64,000 bases of DNA, from positions 1 to 64,000 of the forward strand of contig NZ_BMPI01000064.1 of assembly GCF_014647515.1 (NCBI RefSeq). Direction: 5' to 3'. A program made the translations under genes and the position numbers. The stretch is from Dactylosporangium sucinum. Lineage in GTDB: Bacteria > Actinomycetota > Actinomycetes > Mycobacteriales > Micromonosporaceae. Below are positions 9,614 through 17,801 of this stretch, piece by piece. The notes below the pieces were generated by a model. It did not search any database. It saw nothing but the letters and a program-made list of their open reading frames with translations, and had not been told where the DNA came from. Within the stretch, counting starts at the first letter, position 1; each line of letters opens with the position of its first letter.

Positions 9614-10021
9614 CTAGAAGCCCAGTTCGGCCGACGACTCCACGATCGGGCGCACGTCGGCATACGCGGTGGCGGCGGCGCCGGCCGGGGCCGGGCACTC
9701 GCCGAGCCGCATGGCGATCTGGGTCGCGCGGTCGAAGCTCTCGCACTCGACGATCCAGTAGCCGGCGAGGACCTCCTGCGTCTCCGCATAGGGCCCGTCG
9801 GTGACCAGGGCCGGGGCGCCGCCGATCCGGCGGGTGTGCACCGGCGCATCCAGGCCCCGGGTCTCGACCAGCTCGCCGGACTCCTCCAGCTCCTGGTTGA
9901 ACGTCGTCATGAACGCGTGCATCGCGGCGAAGTCCTCGCCGGTCCACTCGGTCTCGGCGGCCTTGCCGGCCATCGCGTCGTAGTCGCGCTGCGAGGCGTA
10001 GGTCAGGATCATGTACTTCAC
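9614..10021 (-). CDS. YCII-domain (DGPF) protein
   Basis: 135 residues of the YCII-related fold. MKYMILTYAS at the start and VTDGPYAETQEVLAGYWIVE (about 73-92) are the family signature. The biochemical role of these proteins is unsettled; they accompany ECF42 sigma factors. The GTG at 10021 has a strong ribosome-binding site (GAGGGGAG) and overlaps the stop of the hydrolase gene by four bases (GTGA). Confidence 0.85.
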   Translation of the reverse strand: MKYMILTYASQRDYDAMAGKAAETEWTGEDFAAMHAFMTTFNQELEESGELVETRGLDAPVHTRRIGGAPALVTDGPYAETQEVLAGYWIVECESFDRATQIAMRLGECPAPAGAAATAYADVRPIVESSAELGF

Positions 10022-10815
10022 GGTGGGCTCCCCTCTGAGCGATTCTCGTCAGGGACGTCGGAGCCGGACACCGGATCCGGACACAGGAACGGCAGCACCT
10101 CGGCGGAAAATGCCGCGGGGGCGGTGCTGTGGATGCGGTGGCCGACCGGCACGGTCACCAGCCGGCACTCGGGGATGGCCGCGGCCAGCTCGGCGAGCCG
10201 GGCCGGCGAGATGTGGCTCCTCGATCCGCCGGACAGCACCAGGGTCGGCGCGGTGATCCGCCGCAGGCCCGCCCACCAGTCCGGCTGCGGCTGCCGCAGC
10301 TGGGTGACCGCCGAGCGCAGCGCCCGCGGGTCGAACGCGCGGCCGCGCAGCGCGAGGCCGGACAGCACCAGCCGGGCCCGGGAGAAGCTGCCCGGCGGCG
10401 CCGGCGGGTCCTCCAGGACGAGCCGCGTGACGCGGGCCGGCTGCCGCTGGGCGACGAGCGCCGCGGTGAAGGCGCCGAGCGAGTGCCCGACCAGGGCGAC
10501 CTCGTCGAGGGCGAGGTGGTCGAGCAGCTCGACGACGTCGTCGGCGAACCCGGACAGCGGATACTCGCCGGCCCGCGGGCTGTCGCCGTGCCCGCGGAGG
10601 TCGGGGACGATGATCCGGCGGTACCGCAGGAGCCCCGCGAACCCGGACCAGGTGGCCCGGCCACTTCCGCCCCCGTGCAGGAGAACCACGGCGGGGCCGC
10701 TGCCGTGGTCGTCGTAGGCGAGCTTGAGTGCGGAGCGCAGCGGCGCATGGGGCGTGTGGGGCGTGGACCCCCCACGAAACCGCCGGCGAAGCCGCGGAGC
10801 CAGCAACAGCCTCAC
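10018..10815 (-). CDS. Alpha/beta hydrolase
   Basis: About 265 residues from the GTG at 10815, which overlaps the DUF2625 stop (GTGA). Fold signatures are the oxyanion-hole LLHGGGSG, the nucleophile elbow GHSLGA and the C-terminal histidine in VGHRIHS. The first ~30 residues (VRLLLAPRLRRRFRGG and PHTPHAPLRSA) are arginine-rich, lie before the conserved start LKLAYDDHGSG, and derive from a GGAGCGCAGCGG-type repeat. The true start is therefore uncertain, and the N-terminus may have been extended by the repeat. The substrate is unknown. Confidence 0.75.
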   Translation of the reverse strand: MRLLLAPRLRRRFRGGSTPHTPHAPLRSALKLAYDDHGSGPAVVLLHGGGSGRATWSGFAGLLRYRRIIVPDLRGHGDSPRAGEYPLSGFADDVVELLDHLALDEVALVGHSLGAFTAALVAQRQPARVTRLVLEDPPAPPGSFSRARLVLSGLALRGRAFDPRALRSAVTQLRQPQPDWWAGLRRITAPTLVLSGGSRSHISPARLAELAAAIPECRLVTVPVGHRIHSTAPAAFSAEVLPFLCPDPVSGSDVPDENRSEGSPP

Positions 10816-11459
10816 GTCCCGAGCTGGTCGGCGACGTCGTGCAGCACGCTCACCAACTCCTGCATCGGGACCGGCCGGCGGTCGGACTCGGCGACGTCCT
10901 TGCCCTCCTTGGTGTACAGCGGCGGGCGGACGTGCAGGCCGGCGTCGAGCGGGCAGGCGGCGATCTCGTCCTGCCAGCCCGGCCAGCGCCACGTGTTGTA
11001 GAACTGGTCCACCGCGCCGCCGAGCATGGCGTAGAGCCAGTCGGTGTAGCCGAGGCCGAGGTCCTCCCAGCGCAGCGTGTCGGGCGCGAAGTAGTGGATC
11101 GTCGGTTGCGCAGCGTCACCCTGGCGCCAGACGAACTCGCCGCCCATGACGTCCTGCGCGACGACCAGGCCGGCACCCTCGAAGGTCGAGTTGACGGCGT
11201 GGATGTCGGCGAGGCCGCGGTCGGGATCGCCGGACGCGAGGATCCGCAGCCAGCCCTGGTCGACGACCAGGCCGCCGCTGAAATACACCAGCGCGCCCAG
11301 CCACGAGTTGGTCGTGACCTGCAGACGGTGCAGGCAGGAGGCACCGCGGTCGGGCTCGGTGGGCAGGACTTCGACGGCGCACGGCGAGCCGCTCACGGCG
11401 GCCTCGATCTCGGCCCACGCGGACCGGTCATCGGAGATCAGCTCCGCGAGAGATCGCAC
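10812..11459 (-). CDS. DUF2625 family protein
   Basis: 215 residues, which I recall as the usual DUF2625 length. It begins VRSLAELISDD and contains CLHRLQVTTNSWLGALVY and FGLD-like family features (DIHAVNSTFEGAGLVVAQDV). The function is unknown. The GTG at 11459 is chosen because TACAGT (11472-11467) lies exactly 7 nt before it, giving a leaderless transcript. It is the first gene of the coupled operon DUF2625 / hydrolase / YCII / sigma factor. Confidence 0.8.
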   Translation of the reverse strand: MRSLAELISDDRSAWAEIEAAVSGSPCAVEVLPTEPDRGASCLHRLQVTTNSWLGALVYFSGGLVVDQGWLRILASGDPDRGLADIHAVNSTFEGAGLVVAQDVMGGEFVWRQGDAAQPTIHYFAPDTLRWEDLGLGYTDWLYAMLGGAVDQFYNTWRWPGWQDEIAACPLDAGLHVRPPLYTKEGKDVAESDRRPVPMQELVSVLHDVADQLGT

Positions 11460-11569
11460 GCAGCCAACTGTACGGGCCGAGCGCCGTCTGACACGAACGG
11501 CGGAAAACGGCGCTGAATGATTGTCATTCACGTTTTCCGCCTGTCCTCACGCGGATACTGAGAGTCACT

Positions 11570-12400
11570 ATGCCGAACATGACTCGTCGCTGGTTGATCA
11601 CCGGATGCTCCACCGGTCTGGGGCGCGCGCTCGCCGAGGCGGTCGCCGCGTCCGGACAGCAGGTGCTGGCCACGGCCCGGCGCCCGGAGACCCTGGAGGA
11701 GCTCCGGGAGCGGTACCCGCGCACGCTCGCCAGCTGCGCACTCGACGTCCGTGACCCGGACGACTGCCACAACGCGGTGCACGCCGCGCTCGCCCGGTAC
11801 GGCGGGATCGACGTGCTGGTCAACAACGCCGGCGTCGGGCACTTCGGCGCCGTCGAGGAGGTCACCGACGCCGAGCTGCTCGCCCAGCTGGAGGTCAACC
11901 TCGTCGCGCCCTGGCGGCTCACCCGCATGGTGCTGCCGCTCATGCGCGCGCAGGGGTACGGCGACGTCGTGATGGTGTCGTCGACCGCCGGGCGGCTCGC
12001 CTACCCCGGGCTGGGCGCCTACTCGGCCGCCAAGCACGCGCTGGAGGGCATGGTCGACACGCTCGCGCTGGAGCTGGCCGGCACCGGCGTGCACGTGACG
12101 GCGGTCGAGCCGGGCTGCTTCGCCACCGAGTGGGGCACGTCGGTGACCGAGTCAGCGACGCACCTGAGCGCGTACGAGCCGGTGACCGGGCCGATGCTGG
12201 CCGGCACCCGCGCGATGAAGGAGCTGCCGATGGCGCTGCCGCCGGAGCTGTTCGCCGCCGAGGTGCTGCGCCTGATCGCCGACGACGACCGCCCGACCCG
12301 CCGGCCGATCGGCGAGGACGCCTGGACCGCCCTGCTCGACGCCGCCCAGCGGGAGCACACCGCGCTGCTCAACGCGCGGCCGGTGCCCGCCGCCGTCTAG
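11570..12400 (+). CDS. Short-chain dehydrogenase/reductase
   Basis: Classical SDR of 276 residues. The nucleotide-binding motif is TGCSTGLG (about 10-17), followed by NNAG (about 84-87). The catalytic Ser, Tyr and Lys are in VSSTAGRLAYPGLGAYSAAKHALEG (split across about residues 137-162). A second ATG three codons on (11579) is also possible. It is transcribed away from the DUF2625 operon. The substrate is not predictable; sequences of this type are often annotated as ketoreductases acting on hydrophobic substrates. Confidence 0.88.
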   Translation: MPNMTRRWLITGCSTGLGRALAEAVAASGQQVLATARRPETLEELRERYPRTLASCALDVRDPDDCHNAVHAALARYGGIDVLVNNAGVGHFGAVEEVTDAELLAQLEVNLVAPWRLTRMVLPLMRAQGYGDVVMVSSTAGRLAYPGLGAYSAAKHALEGMVDTLALELAGTGVHVTAVEPGCFATEWGTSVTESATHLSAYEPVTGPMLAGTRAMKELPMALPPELFAAEVLRLIADDDRPTRRPIGEDAWTALLDAAQREHTALLNARPVPAAV

Positions 12401-12412
12401 CTCGGCCGCCTC

Positions 12413-13150
12413 TCAGGCCGCCTCGACGATCAGGGCCGCACGCAACGCCGTCAGGTCGGCGTCGCGCAGGCCCTGCTCCCGGGCCCAGCCCTCCATGCCG
12501 CCCCACCGCTCCCGCACCAGGTCCAGCAGGCTCGCCATCAGCGCCGCCTCCGGCTCCCAGACCAGCACCGACGGGGGCCGGGGCGGCAGGCCGAGCCGGT
12601 CGAAGACGACGCGCACCCGCTCGTGGATGGTCGGCATGGCCGCCGCGGTCGCCGCGTAGTCGGCCGCGATCACCTCCTCCGGCACCCCGAGCAGGCCGAG
12701 GACGACCGCGGCCAGCACGCCCGTGCGGTCGCAGCCGGCCTCGCAGTGGAACACCGCCGGCAGGGCGTCCTTGCCGGCCAGCACCCGCACGGTGCCGGCG
12801 AGCACGTCGCCCTTCTCGTCCAGGATCGCCAGGTAGTGCCCGACCAGGTCCTCGGCGCCGCTCACGTCGGCGATCGGGGCCGGGTAGTAGCCGACCCCGA
12901 GGCGGGCGAACGGGCCCCGGCCGAGGTAGGTCACCTCGTGCTCGCCGCGCAGGTCGATCACCGTCGCCAGGCCCACGTCGTCGACCAGGCGGCGCGCGTC
13001 GGCGCGGGTGGCGTAGGCGAGGGAGTCGCTGCGGAAGAGCACGCCGGGGCGGACCGCCCCGCCGTCCGCCGGGAGGCCGCCCAGATCGCGGAAGTTGACG
13101 AGGCCCTCCAGTCCCCCGTCGAAGCGGCGCCGCCGACGGAACCGCCTCAC
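12413..13150 (-). CDS. Tyrosine-protein phosphatase (DSP-like, HCxAGxDRTG)
   Basis: 245 residues. NFRDLGGLP near the N-terminus and the P-loop HCEAGCDRTG (Cys136, Arg142) identify the Y_phosphatase3 / PtpB-like family, which removes phosphate from proteins or phosphoinositides. The usual Lys of AGKDRTG is Cys here. The GTG at 13150 overlaps the stop of the kinase gene (GTGA), so kinase and phosphatase are translated as a pair, which suggests they act on the same targets. Confidence 0.85.
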   Translation of the reverse strand: MRRFRRRRRFDGGLEGLVNFRDLGGLPADGGAVRPGVLFRSDSLAYATRADARRLVDDVGLATVIDLRGEHEVTYLGRGPFARLGVGYYPAPIADVSGAEDLVGHYLAILDEKGDVLAGTVRVLAGKDALPAVFHCEAGCDRTGVLAAVVLGLLGVPEEVIAADYAATAAAMPTIHERVRVVFDRLGLPPRPPSVLVWEPEAALMASLLDLVRERWGGMEGWAREQGLRDADLTALRAALIVEAA

Positions 13151-14853
13151 CAGATCATGCCCTTCAGCCAGCCGTAGAAGCGCATGAACCAGCCGACCTC
13201 GCGCAGGTACGCGATGCCGGCCAGGGCCAGGAACAGGCCGGTCACCGCGTGGGCGCCCTTGGCGGTGCGCCGCACGCGGCCGAGGCGCTGCTCGAGGATC
13301 AGGCGGCCGAGCAGGCGGACGAGCGCGAACACGCCCACGGCGACCGCGAGCACCACCAGGAACGCGATGAACGGGCCGGTCAGGCTGCCCTCGGAGTCGA
13401 GCGCCCAGAGGCCCCAGCAGATGAACGCGACGAACGCGCCCGTGCCGGTCAGCTCCCACCCGATCTTCAGGGCGCGGGCGCGTTCGCCGGGCTCCGGGCG
13501 GTACCGCGGGCGATCCTCGACCGGGTCGGCCGGCATCATCCCGGTCGGGTCGGGCGCCGGGCGCGCGACGACCTTGGCGCGGCCCCGCATCTGCGGGACG
13601 CCCTCGGCGTTGACCGCCACCCCGCTGGGCGAGACGGGCACGCCGGAGACCGGCGGGGCCGAGATCGGCGGGGCCATCGCGGTCGGCGTGGCCCGCGGCG
13701 GCACCTGCTGGTGGAACGCGGTGATGCCCGAGGTGGCGGACCGCAGGGCGACGAGCTCCCGCTCCAGGCGCTCGATCCGCTGGTACGCGTCGGTCTCCGT
13801 GCCCGTCACCGACGGACGCGCCCGGCCGACGGCCCGGCCGGTCTCGGTGGTCTCCGGCTCGTGCCAGTCGCAGCCGACGTCGGGCAGGCCGGCCCGGCGG
13901 ACCAGCTCGGACAGCCCGGTCAGCCAGCCGGCCAGCTCGCGGGTCTCCGGGCGGTCGGACGGCCGGTCGGCCAGCGGCGCGTGCAGGTGGTCGCGCAGCG
14001 CGGGGAGCTGCTCCAGCAGCGGGTGGCGGCGCAGGACGTTCCACGGCGGCGGCGAGGCGTCCTGGTGGCGCTGCCCGTGCTGGTCGCTGCGGCCGTCGAC
14101 GCGCGGGTAGGCGCCGGTCACCAGGAAGTACGCCACGGCGCCGAAGCCGTGCACGTCGTACGCCGGGCCGACGTACTTCACCCCGCCGAACGCCTCCGGA
14201 CCGCCCGACTCCGGGGTGTAGGCGATCTGGGTGATCTCCTCCTCGCGGTAGTACCGCGCGCCGGTGAAGTCGATCAGTCGCACCTCGCCGGTCGCGAGGA
14301 CCATCACGTTCGACGGCTTCACGTCCATGTGCAGCACCGGCGTGGCGCCGGTCTCCTGCGGGTGGTGCAGGTGCTGGAGGATCAGCGTCAGCGTCTTCAG
14401 CGCGGAGACGGCGTTGAGGCGCCGCGCGCCGGGCGCCGACCCGGACCGCTGGGCCACGTACTCCCGCAGGTTGATCCCGTGCAGATAGTCGTACACCTGG
14501 TACGGCACCGCGTCACCCGGCGCCGGACGCTCCCCCGGGCGGTGCGGCGGCGGCCCGTAAAAGCCGTCGGCGCGCCGGCAGATGGCCGGGACGCCGCGGT
14601 TGTTCAGGTCCATGAGCGCCGCGTCGCCCTTGTCCCACGAGCGCAGCTCGTCGGCGATCGGGCGCTGCGGGTCGACCCGGAACACCTTCACCGTCATCGG
14701 CGCCGACGTCACCCCGCCGCAGACCCGCACGGCACGGTAGACGTCGGCCTGCCCGCCCGAGCCCAGATGGGCCACCAGGCGGTACCGCTGGAACGTCTCC
14801 GCCAAAGGGCTCGCCGGACCACAGACGAGGTCCAGCAACGCACCCTGCGTCAT
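13147..14853 (-). CDS. Membrane-anchored serine/threonine protein kinase
   Basis: 568 residues from the ATG at 14853, which has GGGGGGAG 7 nt upstream; a start at 14892 is less likely. Kinase motifs are LGSGGQADVYRA (glycine loop), MTVKVF (lysine), HMDVKPSNVM (catalytic loop) and LIDFTGA, where the metal-binding DFG has become DFT. The aspartate is kept, so it may still be active. A proline-rich linker (about residues 330-430) leads to three hydrophobic segments near the C-terminus (AFVAFICWGLWAL; FLVVLAVAVGVFALV; GLFLALAGIAYL). No extracellular sensor domain is evident. Confidence 0.85.
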   Translation of the reverse strand: MTQGALLDLVCGPASPLAETFQRYRLVAHLGSGGQADVYRAVRVCGGVTSAPMTVKVFRVDPQRPIADELRSWDKGDAALMDLNNRGVPAICRRADGFYGPPPHRPGERPAPGDAVPYQVYDYLHGINLREYVAQRSGSAPGARRLNAVSALKTLTLILQHLHHPQETGATPVLHMDVKPSNVMVLATGEVRLIDFTGARYYREEEITQIAYTPESGGPEAFGGVKYVGPAYDVHGFGAVAYFLVTGAYPRVDGRSDQHGQRHQDASPPPWNVLRRHPLLEQLPALRDHLHAPLADRPSDRPETRELAGWLTGLSELVRRAGLPDVGCDWHEPETTETGRAVGRARPSVTGTETDAYQRIERLERELVALRSATSGITAFHQQVPPRATPTAMAPPISAPPVSGVPVSPSGVAVNAEGVPQMRGRAKVVARPAPDPTGMMPADPVEDRPRYRPEPGERARALKIGWELTGTGAFVAFICWGLWALDSEGSLTGPFIAFLVVLAVAVGVFALVRLLGRLILEQRLGRVRRTAKGAHAVTGLFLALAGIAYLREVGWFMRFYGWLKGMIW

Positions 14854-14956
14854 GACGCCACTCCCCCCAGCAACATTGTTTCCCCCAGACATTTCGAGAG
14901 TAACGAGCGTGCAAATCGGTCGCGCTCAGTGGAGGTCACGAGGTAGACACAACCGG

Positions 14957-16180
14957 ATGAGCGACTATGCCCTGCGCACCGCCACCGCCGAGGACGTCGA
15001 CGCCTTCAGCCGCGTGATCCGGGACGCGTTCGCGATGCCCGGCGCGCCCGACCCCACCGACTCGATCCGGACCGTGATCGAGCTTCCGCGGTACCTCGTG
15101 ATCGAACACTCCGGGCAGGTGGTGGCCTCGGCGGGCGCGTTCACCCGCGACCTCGCCGTGCCGGGCGGTGTCCTGCCGGCCGCCCACGTGACCGCGGTCT
15201 CGGTCGCCGCGACACACACCCGCAAGGGCCTCCTGCGCCGGATGATGACCCACCAGCTGGGCGACGTGCCCGAGGCGATCGCCGTGCTCTGGGCCAGCGA
15301 GGGGCGCATCTACCAGCGGTTCGGCTACGGCCTCGCGGCGCAGAGCGTGGCCTACCACGCCGACCGCCGGGAGGTGTCGCTGCGGGTCCCGGCCGCCGCC
15401 GGGACGCTGCGCGCCGCGTCGCCAGCCGACGTGGTCGAGGAGCTCGCCGAGGTGTACGACCGGGTGCTCCCCGGCCGGCCCGGCTGGTCGAGCCGCAACG
15501 CCGCCTGGTGGGCGCACCTGACGAGGGACCCGGAGCAGCACCGCGACGGCTACACGGCGAAGCGCGCGGTGCTCTTCGAGCACCCGTCCGGGACCGTCGA
15601 CGGGTACGCGCGGTACAAGGTCCGCAGCAAGTGGAACGACAACGGGCCGGAACACGAGATCAACGTCCTCGAGGTGGTGGCCGCCACGCCGGCCGCCTAC
15701 GCCGAGTTGTGGCGCTTCCTGCTGCGCATCGACCTGAGCCGCACGGTCGTCCTCGGGCTGGGCAGCGTCGAGGAGCCGCTCTTCCACATGGTGGACGAGC
15801 CGCGCCACCTCGGCGGCAAGGTCGGCGACGGGCTGTGGCTGCGGATCGTGGACCTGCCACGGGCGCTGACGTCGCGGAAGTACGCGGCGCCGGTGGACGT
15901 GGTCCTGGAGGTCACCGACGCGCTCCTGCCGCAGAACGCGGGCGTCTGGCGGCTGCGGGTCGGCGCGGGCGGCGCGCTGGTGCACTGCACGCGCGCCGAC
16001 GACGCGGCCCCCGACGTCACGCTCGACGTGGCCGACCTCGGCGCCGCGTACCTCGGCGGCACCCGCCTCGGGACGCTCGCCCTCAACGGGCGGGTGACCG
16101 AGCACCGGCCGGGTGCGGTGGCCGCGGTGAGCACCGCGTTCGGGTGGTCGGTGGCGCCGGTGTCGATCGAGATCTTCTGA
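14957..16180 (+). CDS. Eis-like GNAT N-acetyltransferase
   Basis: 407 residues, the length of the Eis (enhanced intracellular survival) family. The N-terminal GNAT domain carries AAHVTAVSVAATHTRKGLLRRMM (split; acetyl-CoA loop R-K-G near residues 92-97). A second GNAT fold and a sterol-carrier-like C-terminus end in VAPVSIEIF; the C-terminal carboxylate is catalytic in Eis. Family members acetylate amines on aminoglycosides or proteins; which applies here is unknown. TAGACA lies 7 nt before the ATG. It diverges from the kinase gene. Confidence 0.85.
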   Translation: MSDYALRTATAEDVDAFSRVIRDAFAMPGAPDPTDSIRTVIELPRYLVIEHSGQVVASAGAFTRDLAVPGGVLPAAHVTAVSVAATHTRKGLLRRMMTHQLGDVPEAIAVLWASEGRIYQRFGYGLAAQSVAYHADRREVSLRVPAAAGTLRAASPADVVEELAEVYDRVLPGRPGWSSRNAAWWAHLTRDPEQHRDGYTAKRAVLFEHPSGTVDGYARYKVRSKWNDNGPEHEINVLEVVAATPAAYAELWRFLLRIDLSRTVVLGLGSVEEPLFHMVDEPRHLGGKVGDGLWLRIVDLPRALTSRKYAAPVDVVLEVTDALLPQNAGVWRLRVGAGGALVHCTRADDAAPDVTLDVADLGAAYLGGTRLGTLALNGRVTEHRPGAVAAVSTAFGWSVAPVSIEIF

Positions 16181-16218
16181 TCGGTCCGCGGGGCCGGGGG
16201 AGGCGGTAGGGTGGGGCG

Positions 16219-16953
16219 ATGGGTGGGATTCAACGCCGGCGGCGGCGCATGCGCCAGCATCAGCCGGTGAGCCCTGACCCCGCCCCGGCCGCTCCCCCCG
16301 AGGCGATCACCGCCGCGGAGGAGCCCGCTGCAGAGGCTGCTGCAGCGCCCGCTTCGGGGCCTGCCGGGGTTGCCGGGTCGCGGGGACCTTCGGAAGGCTC
16401 GGACGCTGCGGAAGTCCCGGTCGCCGGGAGTGCCGCGCCGACGAGTGGGGCGCCGGTCACCGCGAAGCCGCACCCACCGATCCCGCGGCCGCCGCTGCAT
16501 CCCCATCCCCCGGCCCCGGCCTCCGTCGCGGCCCCTGGCTCGGCCCTCGGCTCGGCCCTCGGCTCGGCCCCTTCGGAGAGCACCGAGCCGCCGCGGCCGT
16601 CACCGCACCACCTGGCCGAGCTGTCCGGGGCGTTCGCCCTGACCGCGAGCGTCCACGACCCGGAGCCGGCGGAGCCCGAGCCGGTCGACCACGACCATGA
16701 TCCTCATCACCACCACGACGCGCACCACCATCACCACCACCACGACGAGGTGGTGTCCGAGCGCGGCCTGCGTGGCCTGGTCGGTGGGGGCGCGTCGCAG
16801 GTGAGTGTGTCGGCGGCCATGCGCGCCCGGGACGCGGCCCGGCCGACCGACGAGGATCTCGCCGCGGCCGACCGGGACCTGCAGATCATCCGCCGCGGGT
16901 GGGTGCCGCGCGAGGAGCTGACCCGGCCCGGCCGCCGCTCCCCGACGAGCTGA
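16219..16953 (+). CDS. Histidine- and proline-rich low-complexity protein
   Basis: 244 residues. The first ~130 are Ala/Pro-rich and disordered, with a GSALGSALGSAP repeat at about 107-117. Residues ~153-178 are a run of Asp and His, with HHHH and HHHHHHH blocks that should bind divalent metal. The last ~65 residues (RGLRGLVGGGASQVSVSAAM and onwards to REEL) look like a folded or docking segment. No signal peptide is seen. TAGGGT (16207-16212) lies 6 nt before the ATG. I do not recognise the family; a metal-handling role is only an inference. Confidence 0.65.
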   Translation: MGGIQRRRRRMRQHQPVSPDPAPAAPPEAITAAEEPAAEAAAAPASGPAGVAGSRGPSEGSDAAEVPVAGSAAPTSGAPVTAKPHPPIPRPPLHPHPPAPASVAAPGSALGSALGSAPSESTEPPRPSPHHLAELSGAFALTASVHDPEPAEPEPVDHDHDPHHHHDAHHHHHHHDEVVSERGLRGLVGGGASQVSVSAAMRARDAARPTDEDLAAADRDLQIIRRGWVPREELTRPGRRSPTS

Positions 16954-17008
16954 GCGCGGCGCCTGCCCCGCCGGCCGGCACACGCTCAACCCACCACCAC
17001 GCCGGAGG

Positions 17009-17482
17009 TCAGTCCTCCGGGAGCGGGGGCAGGACGCGGGTCGTGTCGTACTCCAGCACCTGGGCGATGCGCCGCGCGTGCCGCTCGTTGCCCGAGAAGG
17101 ACGTCGTCAGGAAGGCCGTGACGAGGGCGGTCGCCTCGTCGAGCGTGTGCTGGCGGGCGCCGATGGCCACCACGTTGGCGTCGTTGTGCTCGCGGGCGAG
17201 CTGGGCCGTCTCCTGGTTCCAGGCCAGGGCGGCGCGGATGCCGGGGACCTTGTTCGCGGCGATCTGCTCGCCATTGCCCGACCCGCCGATCACCACGCCC
17301 AGGCTGCCCTCGTCCGCCACGACGCGGGCGGCGGTGTGGAAGCAGTAGGCCGGGTAGTCGTCGTCGGGGTCGAACTTCGCCGGGCCGACGTCGACGACCT
17401 CGTAGCCCTGCAGGCCCAGGGCCGAGACCAGGTGCACTTTCAGCTCGTATCCGGCGTGGTCCGAACCAAGGTAGACGCGCAT
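17009..17482 (-). CDS. rpiB: Ribose-5-phosphate isomerase B
   Basis: 157 residues of the RpiB/LacAB family, interconverting ribose-5-phosphate and ribulose-5-phosphate in the pentose phosphate pathway. SDHAGYELK at residues 7-15 and GGSGNGEQIAANKVPGIRAA (about 66-85) are diagnostic. As in mycobacterial RpiB the usual catalytic Cys is replaced by Ser in the GGSGNG loop, and the Glu of GEQ is the likely base. A small membrane-protein gene lies 13 nt upstream on the same strand. Confidence 0.95.
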   Translation of the reverse strand: MRVYLGSDHAGYELKVHLVSALGLQGYEVVDVGPAKFDPDDDYPAYCFHTAARVVADEGSLGVVIGGSGNGEQIAANKVPGIRAALAWNQETAQLAREHNDANVVAIGARQHTLDEATALVTAFLTTSFSGNERHARRIAQVLEYDTTRVLPPLPED

Positions 17483-17495
17483 ACCCGGAAGTTTG

Positions 17496-17684
17496 TCAGA
17501 ACCGGATCAGGCCGAGACACGAACCCGCCACCAGGACCGCGCCGAGCAGGCAGAGGCCGCCCACCCAGGCGGCCGTGGCGCCGCCCGAGAGGTTCCAGTG
17601 CCTCCGCCGGTCCCAGGCCAGGGCCGCCGCGGCGAAGGCGCCGACGCCACAGGCGGCCACCATGGCCGCGATGAAGATCTGCAT
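17496..17684 (-). CDS. Small two-helix membrane protein
   Basis: 62 residues with hydrophobic segments at about 3-24 (FIAAMVAACGVGAFAAAALA) and 37-60 (TAAWVGGLCLLGAVLVAG), separated by WDRRRHWNLSGG. No family is recognised. It ends 13 nt before rpiB and probably shares its mRNA. Confidence 0.55.
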   Translation of the reverse strand: MQIFIAAMVAACGVGAFAAAALAWDRRRHWNLSGGATAAWVGGLCLLGAVLVAGSCLGLIRF

Positions 17685-17801
17685 GTGCCACCCCAGGCCG
17701 CTAGTACGAGCGGCCTAGTGTGTATCACGATCGGGTGAATACGGCGAAATTCGCGGCGCGGCCGAGCGCGGCGGCCGCGCCGGGAACATCGCCTGACGGG
17801 A

